Below, one piece after another: positions 10,013 through 20,900 of a DNA stretch of 64,000 bases. The first letter of the stretch is position 1. Each line of letters opens with the position of its first letter. Source of the DNA: an uncultured Anaeroplasmataceae bacterium (GTDB lineage Bacteria; Bacillota_I; Bacilli_A; Acholeplasmatales; Anaeroplasmataceae); contig CAKQEA010000001.1 in the NCBI GenBank assembly GCA_934229785.1, forward strand, positions 129,837 to 193,836. The letters are read 5' to 3'. A program made the position numbers and the translations under genes. Below the pieces are notes generated by a model that was given only the letters and a program-made list of their open reading frames with translations, searched no databases and was not told the origin of the DNA.

Positions 10013-13000
10013 ATGAATAAGTTAAAGAAAAATTTAAGTGTTTTAACGTTGATGGTTTCAGTAATGGTTGCTACTCCACTAGCTGCATGTAAAAAAGATA
10101 ATACTTATAAAGTAGAGTTTGATACTATAGGTGGAGTAGAAATTGATAGTGTCAAGGTTGAAAAGGAAAGTGACTACGTTCTTCCAACAGATGTTAAAAA
10201 AGAAGGATATATCTTTGATGGATGGTATACAAATCCTGAATATAGTGGTGAAAGAGTTGAGTCTATTAAAATTATAGATAATATCAAGCTATATGCTAAA
10301 TGGGTTGAGGCCCATACAATTACATTAGATTTAAATGGTGGTAGTTATAATGGTAGCTTAACAATTACAGGTAAGTCTGGTACTAAAATTAGTGATTTAG
10401 TAAAGGATATTATTCCTACAAAGAATAGTGCAAAATTTGGAAATTGGTTTATTAATGATAGTGAAATAAATGACAATTCTAAGCTTACAAAGGATATTAC
10501 TTTAGTTGCAAAATATAAAATTAAATATCAAGTTAGTGTAAATAAAGAATCTTTGGATGGCACATCTTATGAAGAAGAGATTGTTGATAGATATGCATAT
10601 CCAGGTCAAAAGGTTTCATTTGATGATGTTTTTGAAGGATTCTCATATGTTGAGAAGCAAGAAACAGTTGATGAGGTGACTATTTCTGAGTCAGCAACTA
10701 ATTTATTAAAGGTATATTTTGATAGAGATGAATACTCTGTAACAATTAGAAGTAATTATCCTATTGAAACTATGGAAGAAGATAAAGTCGTTTACAAGAT
10801 GACATATGGTGAAGAAAAAGAATTATCTGATGTTAATTTCAAATGTGATGGCTATTATTTAGTTGGTTATTCATTTAGCCCTAATGGTGAAGTCGTTTAT
10901 GATGCACACTTTTTTGAAAATAAGGCAGTAAATGAAGAAAAGACAAATGTTAATGATATAAAAATTTCAACAAATAAATCAACATCTCTTTATGCTGTTT
11001 GGAAAAAAGGATATGTTGATATGTTTGGTGGTGATGATACAATTTTCATTAAAGATGAAAAGAATGCCTATTTATATAGAAATGGTGTCTATTTCCATGG
11101 TGAATATAATGCTAAGAAAAATTCATTCATTTTTCCAAATGATTATGAAAATTTAGAAGGAAAAATATTTGATGATGGTACTTTTGCATATTTAGATGGT
11201 GAAAGATCTGAATATTCTGCTACATTATATAAAGTTGGAGAAGGATTGGATAGTACAGTTAAAATTTTATTTGATTCTTCTAATGGAGTAACTTATTCAC
11301 AAAACATTAATGGTGAAATTAATAATTCAGTAGGAACTTATACAATTAGTGAGCAAGGCTATTTTACAGCAACATTTACAAGTGGATTATTAGAAAACAA
11401 AAAACTAACATTTATTGTTGGTACAATTAAAAATTCTAATGCTTCTGTTAATGCATTTCAAATTAGAGATGAGGATGAGGTTAATTTAGGAAAGCTTGTA
11501 CGCTTTGGATTATATAATTCAAATGTATCATATTATCAAGCATATGATATTACTTTATCAGGCTTTGGTACTCTTGCCTTTAATAATGGAAATGGATATA
11601 CAACTTATTATTATACATTAGATAAAAATAGCAATATTCTTACAATGACAACATCTCAGGGTGCTGTAGCTGGTGTTTGTAAGATTATAACTGTAAATAG
11701 TATTAATGGTTATTATTTATATGATGATTCTTTAGATAAAGAATTCACAAATGATGATGGATCAAAGCTTGTTCTAGATGGTTTATATAATGCTACATAT
11801 ACTAATAAGGATGGTGCTGTAGTAAGTGGATATTATACTTCTAAGACATCTGTGTTTGGTGGTAATGTTGTTACATTTACTTCAAATGGTGCAACTTATA
11901 CATTCTTGACAAAAACAACTGTAGAAAATGTAACTGTTGATGGATCTGATGAAACAAATACTATAACAAAGTATTCATTTGAAGTTAAACCAAATGGTTA
12001 TTATGAATACTATTATATGGATAAAAATGGAATATATTATGCCCCACTTGTTGTACTTAATGATACAACAGAGGGTAAGGCTACAGTTTATGGTTATACT
12101 TCAAATAAAAAATATGTAAAGGTTCTTGATGGTAATTATAATTATAATGAAGAAACAAAGCTTTATAGCTTTGTAAAAGAAAATTATTATGAAAATGAGG
12201 CATCAACTAATCCAATTGATTTAAAAAATGTTAAATCTTTTATATTTAATGTTGATGAATCATTAACATCATATTCTGTAAATTATTGGTATGAGGCAAC
12301 ACATAATGATGATAGTACAATTTCAAATAGTGTGGATTATACTTCAGATACTAATGCTAAGCTTACTTTGGTAGATGGTGTTGCAATTTATAAGCGTGAT
12401 GGTGCTGTGGTTACAGGTACTTATTCAACTAATGATAATAATGTGACAACAATAAAGACAACTAATGGTTATATTTATGTAATTTTAAATGAAGAAGAAA
12501 AAACATTTGTTACACTTGATTATGCACCTACATCTGCTTATGTAGTTAACGAAAATGGAACTTATTCAAATAAGGAATATGTTGATTTAGATGGTAGAGG
12601 AAATGCTACATATGTTTACTATGTTACTGAAAATGATTCATCAGTTAAGAAAACTATAACAGGTAGTGTTTATTCTACATTAGAAACAACATCTTTAGGA
12701 TTAAAAATTTATCGCTTTAATTCTGATGAAAAAGTATTTAATTATATTATGGTTACAAGTAATAATAACACTTTCATTTTCCCTTATAATGAAGATTATT
12801 ATGGAAATTTTGAAGGTAAAGATGGTATTTTACAATTAGATGGATTCCAATATTATGCAAGCTATGTTGATACAAATGGTGTTGAATATAAAGGAATGTA
12901 TTCAGTTTTGGAAAATAATGTTGTAAGAGTAAGCTTTGAAAGCGGATATAGGTATTTTGATTTAAATACTGGTAGTAAGACATTTACTATCAAGGGAATT

Positions 13001-14908
13001 GAATATGGTACTTATCTTGTAAGAGATAATCAAGGTTTTATTGGTATTTATCTTGAATTTGATGGTTATAATAAAGCAAATATTTTCAAGTATGAGAAAA
13101 ATGCTGCTGATGAGCAAGTTAAGGTGGAAATTGATGATAATGCGACCTATATTTTTGATGGAAGTAAATATATAATTACTTATAAAAATAATGGTGAAAA
13201 TTTGAGTTATGTTGGATACTTAGGATCTTATACATATCAAAATAAAACTTATAATGTTTTTGATATTGAACATACTGAATCTGCTTTAACATACATCAAT
13301 GAAAAGACATGGGCTGTATTAGTTCTTGATTCAAAAGGTAATGCTACAAAAACAAATAATAAAGGCGTTAGTGAACAAGGAAAATATATGTTAGTTACTG
13401 ATTCATTATTATATTATGTAAATGATGCAGGAACAGATGCTAATATTTATAAATATAATAAGAATGACAAAACTATTGTTGAAGCTTCTTATACAGCAAA
13501 AGGATATTATACTAGTGATTTAAAATCATTATTATTCTCTAAATATGGTTTTGCAATCTTTAATAATGAAACAAGATATTATTATGACATTGTTGATAAT
13601 GAAGTATATATTTATCATCAAGATGCAGAAAATTCAAAAGCTAATGAATATGGATTTGTTAGTGAGAAATTTGGTCAATTCGAGGATGTTAAGGAATATA
13701 ATGGTCAAACATATTATGTAAATGATGGTTTTGCAATTACATTAAATAGAAAAGAAGAGAATAAGGATAATTACCCTGTATTAGTTTCTGAGGATAAATA
13801 TGCTGCAATTGAAAAGTTAACATTTACACCTTCTGGAGCAGATGTATTTAGTGTAAGTGGTAGTGTTGTTATAAATGGCACATCTTATAGTTGTACAGTA
13901 GTAAAGAAATTAAATGAATTAAATGAATATGAAACTTACGTTCAAGTTGGTTATTATAGATTTATGATTAATGTAGAATATTATGGATCAAATAATAGTA
14001 ATTATGATGTTGTTGGAATGTTTTATATTAGAGAATGCCCTTCTTATAGTTATTTAAATACATATTATATGTATTATATGTTCTTAGGAGCAAATTATGC
14101 TGCATCATATAAAAACAATTTAGGAGTAGTTTCTTTGGTTAAAGAATTTAATAAGGAAGGTAAGGTAACTAGTGATTATATTTCTGTTGATTTCTATGAT
14201 GGTACAACAGCTTACGATTTAAATAAGAATTTATTAAAGGGAACAAAGACAAGCTATGAGTTTGATGAAAATACTGGAATATATACAGCTATTTTAGAAA
14301 GTACTGATGGATACAAATATAAATTCTATTTTGCTTTAACATTACATAAAGCATTTAAACAATATGGATATCAAGTATATGCAATTACAAGAGAAGAAGT
14401 TGTAACCTCAGGCGATTATAAGGCTACAGTTGAACGAATTGTTTACACTGAAACAAAATATCCTGTAGGAACATTATTTAAATTAAAACTTGAATATAAA
14501 GAAAAAGAAATAACTTCAAGTGAATTATTTACATATAAGGATGTTTTATACTTTGTAGAGAGAATAAAAGATGAAGATAATAATTTAATTGAAACAAATT
14601 ATTATTTATTAAATTTCGAATCTGATAACTCTGTTACAGATGAAAATGTTTTGAAGCCATATACATCATTATCAATTGAGAAGAAAAAAGCTAATACTTA
14701 TTATTCTTCTGATAAGGGTTCATTTGTTGATGTTGTTGATGGACGTGTTACTATTTTATGTGTAGATAACTCAAAATATGTTGTTGATGAATCATCATTT
14801 AATGAAGCAACAAACACATATATTGTTACAACATTAAATTCAAAGAAATATTCTATTACAATTAATGAAGATAGTACAGTAACAATTACAATTGTTAATG
14901 AAGAATAG
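10013..14908 (+). CDS. very large Tyr-rich repeat lipoprotein with N-terminal InlB-type repeats
   Basis: A 1,631-residue predicted lipoprotein (lipobox LAAC, Cys26). ATG 10013 follows GGAGG at 10003-10007; an earlier ATG at 9998 overlaps the previous stop. One clear InlB/Listeria-Bacteroides repeat (GYIFDGWYTNPEYSGERV, IKLYAKW) occupies about residues 35-100, and looser copies follow. From about residue 330 the protein consists of irregular beta-type units built around LDG.G.A.Y....G....G.Y, for example near residues 587, 857 and 941. Tyr, Asn and Gly are very abundant and Cys is almost absent. I do not recognise this repeat as a named domain. The shared operon suggests a surface protein that works beside the adhesin and protease. 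Confidence 0.72.
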   Translation: MNKLKKNLSVLTLMVSVMVATPLAACKKDNTYKVEFDTIGGVEIDSVKVEKESDYVLPTDVKKEGYIFDGWYTNPEYSGERVESIKIIDNIKLYAKWVEAHTITLDLNGGSYNGSLTITGKSGTKISDLVKDIIPTKNSAKFGNWFINDSEINDNSKLTKDITLVAKYKIKYQVSVNKESLDGTSYEEEIVDRYAYPGQKVSFDDVFEGFSYVEKQETVDEVTISESATNLLKVYFDRDEYSVTIRSNYPIETMEEDKVVYKMTYGEEKELSDVNFKCDGYYLVGYSFSPNGEVVYDAHFFENKAVNEEKTNVNDIKISTNKSTSLYAVWKKGYVDMFGGDDTIFIKDEKNAYLYRNGVYFHGEYNAKKNSFIFPNDYENLEGKIFDDGTFAYLDGERSEYSATLYKVGEGLDSTVKILFDSSNGVTYSQNINGEINNSVGTYTISEQGYFTATFTSGLLENKKLTFIVGTIKNSNASVNAFQIRDEDEVNLGKLVRFGLYNSNVSYYQAYDITLSGFGTLAFNNGNGYTTYYYTLDKNSNILTMTTSQGAVAGVCKIITVNSINGYYLYDDSLDKEFTNDDGSKLVLDGLYNATYTNKDGAVVSGYYTSKTSVFGGNVVTFTSNGATYTFLTKTTVENVTVDGSDETNTITKYSFEVKPNGYYEYYYMDKNGIYYAPLVVLNDTTEGKATVYGYTSNKKYVKVLDGNYNYNEETKLYSFVKENYYENEASTNPIDLKNVKSFIFNVDESLTSYSVNYWYEATHNDDSTISNSVDYTSDTNAKLTLVDGVAIYKRDGAVVTGTYSTNDNNVTTIKTTNGYIYVILNEEEKTFVTLDYAPTSAYVVNENGTYSNKEYVDLDGRGNATYVYYVTENDSSVKKTITGSVYSTLETTSLGLKIYRFNSDEKVFNYIMVTSNNNTFIFPYNEDYYGNFEGKDGILQLDGFQYYASYVDTNGVEYKGMYSVLENNVVRVSFESGYRYFDLNTGSKTFTIKGIEYGTYLVRDNQGFIGIYLEFDGYNKANIFKYEKNAADEQVKVEIDDNATYIFDGSKYIITYKNNGENLSYVGYLGSYTYQNKTYNVFDIEHTESALTYINEKTWAVLVLDSKGNATKTNNKGVSEQGKYMLVTDSLLYYVNDAGTDANIYKYNKNDKTIVEASYTAKGYYTSDLKSLLFSKYGFAIFNNETRYYYDIVDNEVYIYHQDAENSKANEYGFVSEKFGQFEDVKEYNGQTYYVNDGFAITLNRKEENKDNYPVLVSEDKYAAIEKLTFTPSGADVFSVSGSVVINGTSYSCTVVKKLNELNEYETYVQVGYYRFMINVEYYGSNNSNYDVVGMFYIRECPSYSYLNTYYMYYMFLGANYAASYKNNLGVVSLVKEFNKEGKVTSDYISVDFYDGTTAYDLNKNLLKGTKTSYEFDENTGIYTAILESTDGYKYKFYFALTLHKAFKQYGYQVYAITREEVVTSGDYKATVERIVYTETKYPVGTLFKLKLEYKEKEITSSELFTYKDVLYFVERIKDEDNNLIETNYYLLNFESDNSVTDENVLKPYTSLSIEKKKANTYYSSDKGSFVDVVDGRVTILCVDNSKYVVDESSFNEATNTYIVTTLNSKKYSITINEDSTVTITIVNEE

Positions 14909-14918
14909 GAGTAGCATC

Positions 14919-17900
14919 ATGAAAGTAATAAAAAAAGTTTTATTAGGAATGGCTGTTGCTATATCTTTTACATCACTTAATATTGTTAAAACGGTAGATG
15001 TTAATGCCAAAGAATCTAGTAGCTCTAAAGGATCAATAACGAACATTAGTGAATTTAAAAATCTTTTAGAAAATAACATTTCAAGCTATTTCAATTCGAA
15101 TGTTTACGCTTTACCAAGTGAGATAAAAAATAGCGATACTATTTCTGTTATTGTTTCACTAGATAATAGTTCATTATATGATGAATATGTAAAATCAAAT
15201 TCCAATTTAACAATGGCTGAGTTTTCATCTACTTGTAAAGGAATTAATGCACAGTCTGATATTATTGATTATGTAAATAAAAATATAAAGTTGTTGAAAA
15301 CAAGTGGTATTAAGTATACACTTGGTGAAAAATATAATACTTTATTATCAGGATTTGAAGTTGAGATTAAAGCTTCTGATTATAATAAATTGCAGAAGCT
15401 TTACCCAACTGCAACATTAATATTAGGTGATGTTTATGAAAAATGTGAAACTCAAGTTGTTACCAATGATGTTAATGTGTATGATACAGGAATTTTTGAT
15501 TCCTCAAGCTGTCAATATCAAGGTGATGGAGTTGTTGTAGCAGTTCTTGATACAGGACTTGATTATACTCATTCAGCTTTTAGTGTTGATAATTTTCATA
15601 CATCAAATGAGGCGTTTACATTAAACTATGTAAAGAATAAGATTAATCAAACAAAAGCAAGTGAATTTACATCAGGTTTAACTGGTGAAGATGTTTACTT
15701 AAATAAAAAAGTGCCATATGCTTATGATTATGCAGATAAGGATTCAGATGTGGCACCAATTAATTCAGAGCATGGAACTCATGTTGCTGGAATCATTGCT
15801 GGTAATGATCAAACAATTACTGGTGTTGCCCCTAATGCCCAACTAGCCATTTTTAAAGTATTTAGTGACCATTCAGATGGTGCTAAAACAAGTTGGCTTA
15901 TTGCTGCACTTGAAGATTGTGTAACAATGGGTGTGGATATAATTAATATGTCATTAGGTAGTGCATGTGGGTTTACTCGTGAGGTTGATAAAACTAATGT
16001 AAATGAAATATATGACAAGGTTAAGGCTGCAGGAATTGAGTTGATTGCTAGTGCTGCAAATGATTATAATGCGACAATGGGATCAGAGAAAAATGGTAAT
16101 AATCCTTTAACATCAAATCCTGATTCTGGAACTGTTGGTTCTCCATCAACTTATCCAGGTCCATTATCTGTAGCTAGTGTTGATGGTGTTAAAACATCTT
16201 ATTTTACAGTTAATGATAATATTATATTTTTTAATGAAGCTTCTACAAATTCAGCAAATCTTGAGAAGAGCTTTGTTCAAGATATGCTTTCAACTTTAGG
16301 TGATGGTTCAACAAGTCATGAGTTTGATTATGTAGTAATTCCAGGCGTTGGTCGTTCAAGTGACTATCCAATGGAGGATGACTATTATAAAGATAAGATA
16401 GTTCTAGTTAAACGTGGAACTACTACCTTTGAAGATAAGGTAAGAGTTGCCTTAAAGGAAAAGGGTGCTCAAGGAATTATTATTTATAATAATGTCTCTG
16501 GAACAATTTCAATGAGTGTTGGAGCTAATATTGGTGCTGTTTGTTCAGTTTCACAGGATGATGGTGAATACTTAATTTCACAAATAAATTCGGAAACTGG
16601 AATTGGTAAATTAAAAATTAGCAATACTCAACTTGCTGGTCCATTTATGTCTGATTTCTCAAGCTGGGGTCCAACATCTGATTTGAAAATTAAGCCGGAA
16701 ATTACAGCACATGGTGGTAAAATTTTATCTTCTGTTCCAGGTCAAAGCTATGAAAGATTATCTGGCACTTCAATGGCAGCACCTAATTTAAGTGGAGCAG
16801 CCGCATTAATTTATCAATATGTTAAGTATAGTGGAGTATTTGGCAGTGATTTATCAGCAGTAGAAATTAGTAATATTTCAAATCAATTAATGATGTCAAC
16901 TGCAGATATTATTTATGATAAAAATGGTTTACCTTGTGCTGTTAGAAAACAAGGTAGTGGATTAATTAGTATTGATAAAGCAATAGCTAGTGAATCTTAT
17001 ATATCTACATATGATTTAAATGGCCAAAAAATGGATAAGGCTAAATTAGAGCTTGGTGATGACAAAGAAAAAACTGGTGTCTATGAAATGACCTTTGATA
17101 TTAATAATGTATCTTCAAAAAATCTAAGTTATAATGTAGATTCTATTGTTTTAACAGAAGGTGTTAGCAAAACCTATACAAGTCATGGTGAATTAACAGT
17201 AACTCAAAATGAATATTTATTATCAGGCGCAAAAATAGAGGTAATTAATGTTAATGGTGGTGAATATGAAAATAATACTGTAACTGTTAACGCTAATAGA
17301 ACTGCCAAGGTTTCAATAAGAATTTCATTAAGTGATTCTGATAAAAAATATTTAGATGATTCTTTTGAAAATGGCATGTATGTTGAAGGATTTATTTGTT
17401 TAAATGGAGCAACAGAAAAATTAACTTCTTTAAATGTTCCGTTTTTAGGTTTTTATGGTGATTGGACAAAAGCTCCTATTTTTGATGAGGAGTATTATGA
17501 TACTAATGCTGATGAAATAAATTTAGGAATTGATCAAGAAGATAAGCTTATGGCAGATGCCTATGCAACAAGAGTTATTGGTGGCTTATATAGTGATTAT
17601 ATAACTACTCTTGGTACATATTATTTTGTTCAAAATCCAAATAATACTCAAATTGCAGCATCAAAGGATAAAATTGCTGTTTCTAACCAAAATAATGGTA
17701 ATAGTTCAACAGTTTCAAGTATAAGAAGTATTAATGCTGGATTATTAAGAAATGTAAAAGAATTATATGTTTCAATAGTTGATGATTCAACTGGTGTTGA
17801 AATATATAAGGATTTAGTAACAAATATCCATAAATCAAATTCGTCTGGTAGTACTATTTATCCAGCTTCAATTGACATTGATTATGATATTTTAGAACAA

Positions 17901-20900
17901 AAGCTTAAAAATAATACAAGATATACATGTACAGTATCAGCATATATTGATTATGGTAAGAATGAAGATCAAAAAAATTTAAGAAATACATTCTCATTTC
18001 CATTCTATGTAGATTTTGAAGCTCCAATTGTTACTGACGTTGTCTATAAAACTGAATATGATAGAACAACTAAGAAAACAAAGCTTTATGCTGAAATATA
18101 TATTTATGATAATCATTATGCAATGGGAGCTCAGGTTGGTCAAATAACTAGAGCACCTGAAGGATCAGAATATACATTTAGTATGCAATCATTTGGCAAG
18201 TATATAACTCCTGTTTATTCAAATTTCAACTCAACAAGTATAATAACTGTTGAATTGACTGATTATTTAAGCCAGATTGCTAATTCATCTTCAATTAAAT
18301 ATAATTCAGATGGAACTACAACAATTCTTGATAAGACTAATACTTATATTGTAAATGTTTATGATTATGCAATGAATTCTGCAACATATGAGATAGAGTT
18401 GCCAGACTCATTTAATTATTTATCATTTGATAATTCTGATGTAAAGTTAAGTCCAAATGAAACACTTGACCTAACAACAGCTATTAAGGCTTATCCATCA
18501 TCTTCATGGGTTCAAACATTAGAATATGAATCTTCAGATGATGATATTGTTAAAATTGTTAATAATGTTTTAATTGCTGTAAAAAGTGGTGAGGCATCAG
18601 TTACAGCTAAGGGATATGATAAAGAAGGTAATCTTGTAACAGCAACGATGAATGTCTCAGTCTTATCTGAAGGTGATGAAGGGTATGTTAAGTATTCAAT
18701 ACCTGAAATTAATCGTTTTGAAATAACGGGATATGAAACAATAAAAGCATTTTATGATGTGTCTTCTTCAGAAAGAGAAATTGGAGTTGATGGTGGAAAG
18801 TATGATTTTGATAATTCGATTGTTTTATCAATGTTCCCATCAGAAACAGTAAAGCTTTCTTATATTTTAGATTCATATTTTCCTGATTTAACTGAGATTG
18901 TATTTAAATCATCAAATGATAGGATTGCAACTATAGATGATGATGGTACAATTGTTGCTCAGGCCAAGGGAAATACTACTATCATGGTGAATGTTTATTA
19001 CGATGGAAAAGCAACCTTGTATTCTCAAAAAGTAACTATTAAGGTAAAAGAGCCTTATAAATTTAATAGCATTTATTTAAATTATTATCGTGGTTTAGGT
19101 GGTGTTGTTGAAATTCCTTCAGATCGTGGAATAACAACAATCTATGATTATGCCTTCTCAAATTATAAATGGGTTGATAAAGATTTGGAAAATGGTGATG
19201 TAATAGATGATGAGGATCCATATTATATTAAACAACAATATATTGGTGAAAATACTATTACAAAGATTATTATTCCAGAAGGTGTTACGACAATTAACAA
19301 ATATGCTTTTGCTAATTTAACAGCACTTGAAGAGGTAGTATTACCTAAATCTTTAACTAGAATTGGCGTTGGCGCATTTGAAAATTGTACATCTTTAAAG
19401 AAAATAAATCTTGAAAATGTTAAATTTATAAATGAAAAAGCATTCTATAATTGTCCATTAGAGGAATTAAATTTTGCAAGTACAGTTTCAATTGGAAATT
19501 ATGCTTTTGCAAATTGTAATTTACAAAGTATAGAGCTTCCAAGCTGTGCACAATCACTTTCAGAAGGAGCATTTGCTAATAACACATTATTAACAAATGT
19601 TGTATTCAAAGCAAGAAAAATGAAGCTTGGTGTTAAAGCTTTTATAAATTGTACTAAATTGACATCTATCAATGTAAATGCATCAGTTATACCTGCTTAT
19701 GCATTTTATGGCTGTGAAGAGCTAAATGATGTTACATTGGGAAGCGATGTTTCGGTAATTGGAGAATATGCTTTTAGTGGTACAGCGGTTGAAAAATTTA
19801 AATTAAGTCCAAAAAATACATATTTAAGTCTTGAAAATGATGGTGCTTTAGTTTTAAGTGGTACAAAGTTGGTTTTAGTTGCTCCTAATTATATTGAAGA
19901 TGGTAATAAAATTACATCTGAAGCTGAAGTTATTTCAAAAAGTGCTTTTGCAGGTAATAAAAAATTATTTTATTTAAACTTACCTAATGCTAAGTATATT
20001 GATGATTATGCATTTGCTGAATGTATTAATTTAAGAACCGTCAATATGCCTAATGTTGAATATGTCGGAAAATATGCATTCTATAGAACTAATTTATCTA
20101 CAATTGGTGAATTAAATAAATTAGTAGAAATCGGTAATTATGCATTTGCCTATACAGCTATTGAAACTTTAAATATTAAAGATGATGTTAATATTGGTGA
20201 TTATGCATTTGCATTATCATTATCTTTAAGAGAAGTTGTGTTAGGAAATAATGTTAATGTCGGAAAATATGCATTTTTTACTCCGATGAATAATTATACT
20301 TATGAAAAAACAAATAGCTTTAGTCATTATGATTCTTATCAATATAATGTGTTTGATGAACAAGGAAATATTGTTAAAACTAATTATTATTATAAATATA
20401 GATTTGAAGATGGAGTTAATACTTCATTAACAAAGGTAGTACTTGGTAATAATGTTATTCTTGCAGAAGCAGCATTTTATGGTAATGGTAAACTAGCTTT
20501 AGTTTCAAATGGAGAAAATTTAAATGTTGGTGATTATGCATTTTATAGCTGCAATTCATTAGAGTCTATTAATTTCAATAATATTTCTGAAATTGGTAAT
20601 AATGCATTTTCTGGATTAAGAACACTTGATTATTTCTTAGATGATAATGTTTGGAAATACGCATATGAATTAAAGTATATTGATGGTGAATTCGTTAATT
20701 CAGCAAATATTTACTCTTGTTATGCTCCAAGATTTGAGATTGTTGATTTATCAAAGGTTGAAATTGTTAAAGATTTTGCATTTGCAGGTAATAATCACTT
20801 AACTAGTGTTGTTTTAAGTAGTAAAATGACTGAAATAGGTAGTTATATGTTTGCAAATTGTAAATCCTTAAAGCAAATTGAATTGGGTAGTCATATTACT

